Positions 7,985-14,994 of a stretch of DNA of 38,771 nt are shown here, piece after piece. A program made the position numbers and the translations under genes. The notes beneath the pieces were generated by a model. It was given only the letters and a program-made list of their open reading frames with translations, was not told the origin of the DNA and did no database searches. Source of the DNA: AP-15 sp035570935 (GTDB lineage Bacteria; Pseudomonadota; Alphaproteobacteria; ATCC43930; CGMCC-115725); the NCBI GenBank assembly GCA_035570935.1, contig DATMKU010000440.1, positions 1-38,771 of the forward strand, given 5' to 3'. The stretch's first letter is position 1. Each line of letters starts with the position of its first letter.

Positions 7985-9462
7985 CAGCCCCAGGCCCCGC
8001 TGGCGCTTGTTTTGCCTGCGGTCTCCGGTTGCGCGTTGTCCGCGGCCGGCTGACGGCGTCGCTCGACGACGCCGAGGGCCGCGGCCAGAACCTCGTCCAA
8101 TTCGAGGTCGTCCAGGTTGGGCGTCGTCAATACCCGAACCATTCGGCCGCGCGGCGCACACCAAGCCGGATCCGAGGCACCGGAGAACAGCACTACGACC
8201 GGGCAGCCCGCCGCCGCTGCGAGATGGGTTACGCCGGTGTCGTTGCCAACCGTCAGCGCTGCTCGCTGGGCCAGGGCGGCGACGGTTTCGATGTCGGTGC
8301 GGCCGACGAGATCGATCGCCTCGGGGCACGCTTCGGCGATCGCCGTCCCGAGGGCCCGCTCGGCATTCGACCCGATGACGACCGCGGTGTAGCCGGCGCG
8401 GCGCAAGGCTGCGGCTAGCATTCCAAATCGTCGAGCCGGCCACCGTTTCGCGAGGTGGCGCGGGGACGAGCCGGGCACCATCAGAACAAACTGCTGCCCG
8501 ACAAGGCGCCGAGGCAGCTCGCAATCGAGCCGCGGCAGCAGCGGGAGCGGGGTCCGATGGATTCCGGCCATCAATAGCTGTTCGGCCTGTTTGTCGATAG
8601 TGTGCTGCCGGTCACGGTTGAGATTGGCATGAGGGTGAGAGCACCGCCCGGCGACGCCCGACCATTGCGGGATTGGGCCGGGGCGAAACAGCCGCGCATA
8701 AAGCGCTGAGCGCTCCGAAGTTTGCAGATCGTAAACGCGATCAAACCCCCCTTGCCGCAATCTGCGGCGCAATGCCAGCCAACCCGGCACGTCGAGCAGC
8801 CCGGGCCGACGGTCGATCATCACGGCGTCGAAAAAGTCGAGCCGCTGCGCAAATTCGGCAAAGACGGACGTCGTCAGCAAGGTAATGTGATCGTCGCGGT
8901 GATATCGGCGAATCGCCGCCGCCGGTCCGAGCGCCTGGACGAAATCGCCAAGCGCGCTCAGTCGCACGACCAGGATTCGGCGCGGCGATTTCCGGCGCAC
9001 GGCCGGCTTCAGGAATGGGTGGCGCCGCGCCAGGGCGTCGAGATCGATCTCGCTCGCGAGCCGTTCGAACGCGGTAAAAAGCGCGGCATGCGCATCGATG
9101 TCCGAGGAACCGATGCTGGCGACCAGCCGCTCGACGGTTTGTCTTGCCGCCGCGACCGCCGGACCCCCGACATTGCCGTCATGCAAAGCGTCGATCGCCG
9201 GCGCCTCGTTCACAATGAGCATACGTCGATCCCGGCGTGCGGCGATGACCGGCCGCGACGCCAAATGCCCAACCGCCGTCGCGCGCGCGGCATCGTGGTT
9301 CCCGAGGGCGGTGATCAGGCGGTAAAGGTCGCGGGCGATAATATAGCGGCGGTCGTGTCGGCGCGCTTTTTCATTCCATGCAAAAAAATGGTTGAGAGGC
9401 GTTCCGGCCGGAAAATCGCTCGACCGCAACGGCAAGCCGCGAACCCAAGAGCGGGTCTTCAT
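7984..9462 (-). CDS. glycosyltransferase family 9 (heptosyltransferase-like) with N-terminal extension
   Basis: 492 residues from the ATG at 9462. The ADP-heptose:LPS heptosyltransferase-like (GT9) core occupies about residue 162 onward. It begins RRILVVRLSALGDFVQALGP, includes a phosphate-contact stretch (FVLMVPGSSPRHLAKRWP), and ends with the family signature VGNDTGVTHLAAAAGCPVVVLF. The first 160 residues (NHFFAWNEKARRHDRRYIIARDLYRL onward) match nothing I recognise, and GT9 enzymes normally lack them. A start at 9222 (MLIVNEAP) would shorten the extension to about 80 residues. It is followed by asnB with a TGATG overlap. Likely adds a heptose or related sugar to a lipopolysaccharide core at the inner face of the inner membrane. 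Start uncertain. Confidence 0.85.
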   Translation of the reverse strand: MKTRSWVRGLPLRSSDFPAGTPLNHFFAWNEKARRHDRRYIIARDLYRLITALGNHDAARATAVGHLASRPVIAARRDRRMLIVNEAPAIDALHDGNVGGPAVAAARQTVERLVASIGSSDIDAHAALFTAFERLASEIDLDALARRHPFLKPAVRRKSPRRILVVRLSALGDFVQALGPAAAIRRYHRDDHITLLTTSVFAEFAQRLDFFDAVMIDRRPGLLDVPGWLALRRRLRQGGFDRVYDLQTSERSALYARLFRPGPIPQWSGVAGRCSHPHANLNRDRQHTIDKQAEQLLMAGIHRTPLPLLPRLDCELPRRLVGQQFVLMVPGSSPRHLAKRWPARRFGMLAAALRRAGYTAVVIGSNAERALGTAIAEACPEAIDLVGRTDIETVAALAQRAALTVGNDTGVTHLAAAAGCPVVVLFSGASDPAWCAPRGRMVRVLTTPNLDDLELDEVLAAALGVVERRRQPAADNAQPETAGKTSASGAWG

Positions 9463-9551
9463 CGCCGTCGTTCGCACCAGAGCGGGCGTGGGAATATGAC
9501 AATCGTGGTCCGCGGCAGGGCCAAAGGCAGCAGCCCGAAATTGGCCGTCAT
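9459..9551 (-). CDS. possible 30-codon coupling ORF between GT4 and GT9
   Basis: A tiny open frame (MTANFGLLPLALPRTTIVIF... to ...CERRR). It starts by TGATG overlap with the GT4 stop and ends by ATGA overlap with the ATG at 9462 of the GT9 gene. This double coupling is the pattern used throughout the operon, so the frame may be translated. It could equally be the true N-terminus of the GT9 protein separated by a frameshift. Nothing in the peptide is recognisable, so it is listed with low confidence. Confidence 0.25.
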   Translation of the reverse strand: MTANFGLLPLALPRTTIVIFPRPLWCERRR

Positions 9552-10609
9552 CAACTAGGCGGCGCCGCGCATGCAAGGGCCAGCCGGTCGAAAAAGCCGC
9601 GATACCGGGCGACGACCGCCTCCTCGGTGAACTCGGCCTCGTAGGCACGCCGGCCCCCCTGCCCCAGCCGTCGGCGCAATGCCGAATCCCGGCACAGCCG
9701 CCCGATCGCGGCGGCGAGCGCCTCGGCTCCGCCTCCCGGTTGGCCGGAAAGCGGCACGAGCAGCCCGCTGACCTCGTCCTCGATCAGCGCCGCGGGTCCG
9801 TCGGCGGCGGTGGCGACGACCGGCACCCCGGCCGACCACGCCTCGATCACGACATTGCCGAGCGGTTCGTGCAACGACGGACAGACAAGAAAATCGGCCC
9901 GCGCAAGCAGCGCCGGGACATCGTCGCGCCATCCGAGAAAATGCACCCGCGCCGCCATCCCGAAATCGCGCGCCAACCGCTCGAGTTGACCGCGCAGCGG
10001 GCCGTCGCCGGCGATCGCCAGCCTGACCTCGCGCGTTTTAGCCAATGCCTCAAGCAGCAGCGAAAATCCCTTGTTCGGGTGCAGCCGGCCGATTGCGAGC
10101 GCGAGCGGCGCGTTGCGGGGCGGACGATTGTCGCGGTCCTTGGGCCCACCTGCGTCCGGCACGAAATTCGGTAGATAGTCGATGCGGTCGCTCGGCCATC
10201 CCCGGGCCACGGCGTAATCGGCAATGGCTCGGGTATTGGCGATCAGATGATCGCAGCCCCGGTAATATTTCAAATCATAATACCCCCCGAGCCGGGCAAC
10301 ATGCACGAAATCGCCGCGCGGGCAAGCCTGCGTCGCTCGGCTCATCCAGGTCAGCACGATATCCGGGCGCCATGCCGCGATCTCGCGCCGGAAGCCAAAC
10401 CGGGTGGCGATGTCGAGCGGCCCGCCAAAACCCAGCTCGCCGACAGCGACGCCAGCGGCGCGCAACTGCCGAGAGCGGTCGGAATCGCGCCGGATCAGCA
10501 CTCGCTGGGTTTCGCCGACACGCTGCAACGCGGCTGCGAGACGCACGAAAAAGGTCTCCGCCCCTCCGTAACGCGCCCCCGCCATTGCTTGCAAGAGTCG
10601 CCGGCTCAT
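9551..10609 (-). CDS. glycosyltransferase family 4
   Basis: A 352-residue GT-B enzyme. The N-terminal acceptor domain starts MSRRLLQAMAGARYGGAETFFVRLAAAL, with the typical 'GGAE' glycine loop. The nucleotide-sugar domain shows LALAIGRLHPNKGFSLLLEALA, LAIAGDGPLRGQLERL, VHFLGWRDDVPALLARADFL and the retaining E-x7-E motif in HEPLGNVVIEAWSAGVPVVAT. The ATG overlaps the preceding stop as ATGA. Cytoplasmic face, sugar nucleotide-dependent, part of the surface-polysaccharide operon. Neither donor nor acceptor can be read from sequence. Confidence 0.92.
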   Translation of the reverse strand: MSRRLLQAMAGARYGGAETFFVRLAAALQRVGETQRVLIRRDSDRSRQLRAAGVAVGELGFGGPLDIATRFGFRREIAAWRPDIVLTWMSRATQACPRGDFVHVARLGGYYDLKYYRGCDHLIANTRAIADYAVARGWPSDRIDYLPNFVPDAGGPKDRDNRPPRNAPLALAIGRLHPNKGFSLLLEALAKTREVRLAIAGDGPLRGQLERLARDFGMAARVHFLGWRDDVPALLARADFLVCPSLHEPLGNVVIEAWSAGVPVVATAADGPAALIEDEVSGLLVPLSGQPGGGAEALAAAIGRLCRDSALRRRLGQGGRRAYEAEFTEEAVVARYRGFFDRLALACAAPPS

Positions 10610-11637
10610 CCGATCAGCGCTTCGAAGCGGGCGGCAACCATGTTCCAACTCAGCCCGCGTTGATGCTCGAGCGCCGCTAAATGCCAGCGGCGCCACAACG
10701 CGTCGTCGCGCAGCACCGCGATCGCTGCCGCCGCAAAGTCATCGTCGCTCCGCACCACCCGCCCGCTGACCCCGTCCTGGACCCGCTCGCCGACCGCGCC
10801 GAGCGGGGTCACGATTGCGGGCACGCCCATCGCCTGCGCCTCGGCCAGCGCCAGGCAGAACGTCTCGCCCGGATCGCCGCGGTAGAGCATGACCCGCGCG
10901 CCCGTAAGTGCCGCCGCAAGCGCCTCGCGCCCGACCGGCTCGCGGCGGCGCACGCCGCAGCCCGCGAGCGCATCGGCGCGGGCGAGCACCGCCGCCATCT
11001 CGCCCGCCCGCCGCGCCGCGAGCGCCCCGTACACCGCGGGTCCGGAGTATATGTGCAACTCGGCCTTTGGAACCTCGGGTGCTACTCGCCGCGTCCAGAG
11101 ATCGAGCAGCCAGTCGAGACCACGGAGCGGGTTCGATGTGAAGATGGCCTTCGGCGGCGGCGGCTCGCGCGGCCCGGCTGCGCGGAACCGGTCGAGGACG
11201 CCGTAGGGGATCGTCTCGCAGCCGCCATGCAACAGCCAGGGGGGGATTGTTTTGGCGTGATAGGCGCCGGTCACGACCAGGGTGGGGCGATACCAGGCGA
11301 GCCGCCACACATTGCGCGGCTTGCGCAGATAACGCGCCGGGTTGTGCAGCCAGAACAGCCGGCGGCGCGCACGCCGGACGAGCCCGATCACCCGGTGACC
11401 GCGATTGCCGATATAAAGGTCGCAGGTCTCGGGCAGGTCGCGCGCCAAGGGCATCCATCGCACACCCTTGTGCGTCAGCGCTTCCTCGCAGCGGTTGCGG
11501 ACTTCGACCGAATGCCCGCGGGCAGCCAGTGCCTCGGCCAGCGCCACAGAGGCGGTTTCGGCGCCCCCGAGCGGCCCGGTCTCGGCCATCCGCCCGTCGA
11601 ACGCCACCGCGTCGTCGGCCATGACTACCGTTGCCAT
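10606..11637 (-). CDS. glycosyltransferase family 4 (group 1)
   Basis: A 343-residue GT4-like enzyme. The N-terminus (VVMADDAVAFDGRMAETGPLGGAETASVALAEAL) carries the GGAE loop. The C-terminal domain includes KAIFTSNPLRGLDWLLDLW, a conserved ELHIYSGP strand, and GETFCLALAEAQAMGVPAIVTPLGAVGE, which fills the E-x7-E donor-site position. The ATG at 11637 overlaps the GT2 stop as TGATG, and the stop overlaps the next GT4 start as ATGA, so translation is coupled on both sides. Family clear; donor sugar unknown. Confidence 0.88.
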   Translation of the reverse strand: MATVVMADDAVAFDGRMAETGPLGGAETASVALAEALAARGHSVEVRNRCEEALTHKGVRWMPLARDLPETCDLYIGNRGHRVIGLVRRARRRLFWLHNPARYLRKPRNVWRLAWYRPTLVVTGAYHAKTIPPWLLHGGCETIPYGVLDRFRAAGPREPPPPKAIFTSNPLRGLDWLLDLWTRRVAPEVPKAELHIYSGPAVYGALAARRAGEMAAVLARADALAGCGVRRREPVGREALAAALTGARVMLYRGDPGETFCLALAEAQAMGVPAIVTPLGAVGERVQDGVSGRVVRSDDDFAAAAIAVLRDDALWRRWHLAALEHQRGLSWNMVAARFEALIG

Positions 11638-12536
11638 CACTCGGCGACGCGTTCGCCACCGGATTGCAATGCGGTAACAGCTTCCCCGTCAGGTAGCTTT
11701 ATGTTCTCACCTGTTCTCTCGGAGGCGAATTCTCCCGGTTCGAGCCGCGCTTTCAGATAGGACAGGATCGGGTAGAGCGCCGCACAGAGCGCGATCAGAA
11801 AACCGTAGGGCCCTTCGCGATAGCCGCGACGGCCGACATAGCATTTCCAAAACCGCGACGCGATGCGCCTGATATTGTGCGCAAAAGTGCCGATATCGCC
11901 GCTTTCGCGCAGATCCTGCGCCCGCAATGACGTGTAGCGGTCAAGCCTAATCAGCATGTCGGAAATATTGCGATCGACGTAGTGCGCGAGCCGCTGCTCT
12001 AGATTTGGGCCCTGTCGCCCGGTCAGGTTGACGCTCGCGTGCAGCACGCGGTCGTCGCTCCAGGATTTGACGCCGCGGCGGTAGAGGCCGGCATGCGCCG
12101 ATCGGCCGAAGAACGCACCCCAGCCCCAGCGAACCAGCCGGTCGCCGATATAATTGTCGACCGGGACGAGGTGCCATGCGGCCGCGGAGTTCGCGACGAC
12201 CCCGCGGATTTCAGCGCCCAGCGCCAGGCTCACCCTCTCGTCGGCATCGACCTCGAAAATCCAATCGCCGCGGCAGGCGGCGATCGCCGCGAGTCGGCGC
12301 GGCGCTTCGCGCACCCACGCCCCTTCGATGACGCGATCGGCGAACCGGCCCACGATCTCGCGCGAACCATCAGTACAGCGGTCGAGAAGGACGACGATCT
12401 CGTCGGCGAAGGAGAGGCAGCTCAGGCAATCCGCGAGCTGCGCCGCCTCGTTATGGGCGACGACGACGGCGGACAAGGTCGGTTGGGGCGCGGCACCCTC
12501 CGCCGACAGCATCCCGGCGCTCTCGGTCGCGCTCAT
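11637..12536 (-). CDS. glycosyltransferase family 2, WaaE/KdtX-like
   Basis: A 299-residue GT-A enzyme of the WaaE/KdtX lipopolysaccharide-core type. It begins LSAVVVAHNEAAQLADCLSCL, then has the short-chain signature FADEIVVLLDRCTDGSREI. The metal-binding DxD equivalent is in GDWIFEVDADERVS. The C-terminal part (YREGPYGFLIALCAALYPILSYLKARLE) holds the amphipathic or membrane-associated helix common to this subgroup. The ATG at 12536 overlaps the upstream heptosyltransferase stop as ATGA. WaaE relatives often transfer glucose to heptose I of the core, which would fit a locus with two heptosyltransferase-like genes; the exact sugar is inference. Confidence 0.9.
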   Translation of the reverse strand: MSATESAGMLSAEGAAPQPTLSAVVVAHNEAAQLADCLSCLSFADEIVVLLDRCTDGSREIVGRFADRVIEGAWVREAPRRLAAIAACRGDWIFEVDADERVSLALGAEIRGVVANSAAAWHLVPVDNYIGDRLVRWGWGAFFGRSAHAGLYRRGVKSWSDDRVLHASVNLTGRQGPNLEQRLAHYVDRNISDMLIRLDRYTSLRAQDLRESGDIGTFAHNIRRIASRFWKCYVGRRGYREGPYGFLIALCAALYPILSYLKARLEPGEFASERTGENIKLPDGEAVTALQSGGERVAE

Positions 12537-13492
12537 GCCGCCGCGCTCGCAACCCGGCGCCAAAGCTGGTGCGCGGCGGTTTCGGCGGCGTCGACCGACA
12601 GGCTGTCCATCAAAGTCTGGGTCGTCAGATGGTTGAAACCCGGGCCGAACATCGTCTCGGGCGCGTCCGCGGTCCGCGCAACCGCTGTACGCGAACCCCA
12701 AGGCGCGTATTTCTCGATCGGGCTCGGGCCGAACAGCCCCAAGGTCGGCGTGCCGGTTGCCGCGGCGATGTGCATCAGCCCGGTGTCGTTACCGACAAAC
12801 AGCGCGCAGCGCCGCAAGGCTGCCGCCGCGGTCAGCAGATCGACGCGCCCGACCAAGTCGATCAACCGATTAGCCGGCATGGTTTCGATCAACGGCAGCG
12901 CCTGCCCGCGCTCATGCCCCGCGGCCAGCACGGCGACGCGGGCCCCCGGCAATGGGCCATCCGGCCCGGTCAGCCGCCGCGCCAGCTCCGCAAAACGTTC
13001 CCCTCGCCATTGCTTGCCGCGCCAATTGGCTGCCGGGCCGACGGCCAGCACAGGCGCCCCGGCGGGGATCAGCGCCGCCGCCGCGCGGTCGTGGCGGGAT
13101 GCGGTCCACAACCGCGGCCCTGGTGCAGGATCGAGGCCGAACAGATGCCCGAGTTGGCGGACACGGTGTTCGCGCTCGTCGCACTTGGCGGCCACCTTGC
13201 GTACGCCGGAGCGCAGCAGCCACGCCAGGACCGACCTCCGCAAATCGACGACAAGATCCCAGCGGCGGGCGCCGACGGCGGCATAAAGCGGTAACCAGTG
13301 CAATGCGCAGCGCCGCTTTTCGACGACGATCAGCCGCTCGAGGCCGGGGACGGCTTCGAACAGCGGCGCCGCGATCGGTCCGGCCGCGATCGTCAGCCGC
13401 GCGCCCGGATAGCGGTCGACCAGATAAGCGAGGAGGCCGGTCGACAGGACGGCGTCGCCGATGCGCGTCGCGGTGACAAACAGAATGTCCAT
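12533..13492 (-). CDS. ADP-heptose:LPS heptosyltransferase family protein (GT9)
   Basis: A 319-residue GT9 enzyme of normal family length. It starts MDILFVTATRIGDAVLSTGLL, the family's N-terminal glycine-loop strand. It continues with VDLRRSVLAWLLR and a nucleotide-binding region (LAVGPAANWRGKQWRGERFAELARRL), and ends with the signature VGNDTGLMHIAAATGTPTLGLFGPS. It is first in the minus-strand operon that continues through GT2, GT4, GT4, GT9 and asnB. Its 98-bp upstream region (13493-13590) is shared divergently with ygfZ and should hold the operon promoter. Inner-core heptose transfer at the cytoplasmic face is the expected role. Confidence 0.92.
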   Translation of the reverse strand: MDILFVTATRIGDAVLSTGLLAYLVDRYPGARLTIAAGPIAAPLFEAVPGLERLIVVEKRRCALHWLPLYAAVGARRWDLVVDLRRSVLAWLLRSGVRKVAAKCDEREHRVRQLGHLFGLDPAPGPRLWTASRHDRAAAALIPAGAPVLAVGPAANWRGKQWRGERFAELARRLTGPDGPLPGARVAVLAAGHERGQALPLIETMPANRLIDLVGRVDLLTAAAALRRCALFVGNDTGLMHIAAATGTPTLGLFGPSPIEKYAPWGSRTAVARTADAPETMFGPGFNHLTTQTLMDSLSVDAAETAAHQLWRRVASAAA

Positions 13493-13590
13493 ATTGCCGA
13501 TCCGCAGGCCTTATATCCCGGCACGCCTCGGCTTGCCAAGGCGGCGCTGCTGGCCTACGTCTAGCCCGTATAAACCATTCCGGCAAAGCC

Positions 13591-14493
13591 ATGACCGACG
13601 CGCGCTTTGTGCTGCTCGACGACCGCGGTATCCTCGCGGTTGGCGGGCCTGATCGCCGCGCCTTTCTACAAGGGCTCGTTTCCAACGATGTCGACCAGGT
13701 CGGCCCAGCGCAGGCGCGCTATGCCGCACTGCTGACCCCTCAGGGCAAATACCTGCACGATTTCATGATGATCGAGCTGGACGCTGCGGTTTTGCTCGAC
13801 GGCGAAGCGGGGCGTCTTGGCGATCTCAAACGGCGGCTGTCGATTTACCGGCTGCGAGCCAAGGCGACGCTCGACGAGCGGCCCGACCTCGCGGTGGCCG
13901 TGGTGTTCGGCGGCGATGTGCTCGCCGCGCTTGATCTTCCCGCCGAGCCCGGCGCCGCGCGCGCCTTTGCTTCGGGCGTCGGTTTTGTCGACCCGCGCCT
14001 GGCGGCGCTCGGCGCGCGCTGCATCCTTCCCCGCGAAGCAGCACGCGCGGCGCTCGCCGAGGCTGGTCTTAGCGAAACCGGGTTCGAGGCCTATGACCGG
14101 CTGCGCCTCGGCCTCGGCATCGCCGACGGCAGCCGCGACCTCGTTCTCGAAAAATCGATCCTGCTCGAGGCTGGGTTCGATGAACTCGGCGGCGTCGACT
14201 GGAACAAGGGCTGCTATATCGGCCAGGAACTGACCGCCCGCACTAAATATCGCGGCCTGATCAAGCGCCGGCTGATGCCGGTTATGATCGACGGCCCGAC
14301 CCCCGCACCTGGTACGGTCGTCTATGCCGAGGGGCACGATGTCGGCGAAATGCGGTCGGGCCGCGACGGACGGGGCCTTGCATTGCTGCGAATCGAAGCG
14401 GCACTCGACGACCGCCGACTGACGGCCGGGGAGGCTGTGATGGTCCCCGAGCGGCCGAAATGGATGCGTCTGACGGCCGACGGCGGAGAGTAA
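13591..14493 (+). CDS. ygfZ: folate-binding protein YgfZ
   Basis: A 300-residue member of the YgfZ/GcvT-like family, which uses tetrahydrofolate to support repair or assembly of certain iron-sulfur enzymes. The signature KGCYIGQELTAR (K-G-C-Y-x-G-Q-E) contains the conserved functional cysteine. Other family features are FLQGLVSNDV near the N-terminus, ALLTPQGKYLHDFMM, and the RLRLGLGIADGSRD segment before the signature. Length fits the family. Transcribed divergently from the heptosyltransferase operon. Cytoplasmic. Confidence 0.93.
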   Translation: MTDARFVLLDDRGILAVGGPDRRAFLQGLVSNDVDQVGPAQARYAALLTPQGKYLHDFMMIELDAAVLLDGEAGRLGDLKRRLSIYRLRAKATLDERPDLAVAVVFGGDVLAALDLPAEPGAARAFASGVGFVDPRLAALGARCILPREAARAALAEAGLSETGFEAYDRLRLGLGIADGSRDLVLEKSILLEAGFDELGGVDWNKGCYIGQELTARTKYRGLIKRRLMPVMIDGPTPAPGTVVYAEGHDVGEMRSGRDGRGLALLRIEAALDDRRLTAGEAVMVPERPKWMRLTADGGE

Positions 14494-14580
14494 GAATAGC
14501 TTCCGGCGCTACCGGCCGGAGCCAGGGCAACAAGATTGGTCTGTGCGGGACAGCAGGGTAGCCTCCTGGAACCTCGACCC

Positions 14581-14994
14581 TTATTGCGGGTCGGGGGCGT
14601 TGAGCTGTTGCTCGATCTCGCGGCTGCGGGTGCTGTCCGGGCTGACGCCCTGCGACTGCAACTGCCACTGCCGGCCGCGCAGATCGTTGCGATATGACTG
14701 CTTTTTCTGCTGGTCGATCGGACCGGGCAGTTGCGGCGGCGGGTAGGCCGGGCTCGGCGGCTGCGACAGTTGATAGAACGGACCGGGCTCGGTCAGCAGC
14801 GGCGACAGCCCGTTCGAAGGTGTCGCGGCGTAACCGGGGTTGATCGGCGGCGGCAGCGGCGCCGGTGCGGCTGGCGCCGGCGCCGGGTTTGGGATAAACA
14901 GCAGCTGCGGCAGCGCCGTCTGGATGACGGCATTGGCCGCTCGTGGCGATCCGGCGAGGATCGCGAGCAGCGCCAACGCGGTAGCCCTTCGCAT
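14581..14994 (-). CDS. proline-rich exported hypothetical protein
   Basis: A 137-residue protein. It starts MRRATALALLAILAGSPRAANA, a signal peptide with probable cleavage after ANA. A low-complexity Pro/Ala stretch follows (PNPAPAPAAPAPLPPPINPG), then a Tyr/Gln/Pro region and a charged C-terminus with SYRNDLRGRQWQLQSQGVSP and REIEQQL. The C-terminal part looks like a short helical domain. The ATG overlaps the ppdK stop as TGATG, so it should be translated with ppdK despite the unrelated cell location. Function unknown. Its stop faces ygfZ across 87 bp, a convergent junction in which I see no strong hairpin. Confidence 0.75.
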   Translation of the reverse strand: MRRATALALLAILAGSPRAANAVIQTALPQLLFIPNPAPAPAAPAPLPPPINPGYAATPSNGLSPLLTEPGPFYQLSQPPSPAYPPPQLPGPIDQQKKQSYRNDLRGRQWQLQSQGVSPDSTRSREIEQQLNAPDPQ

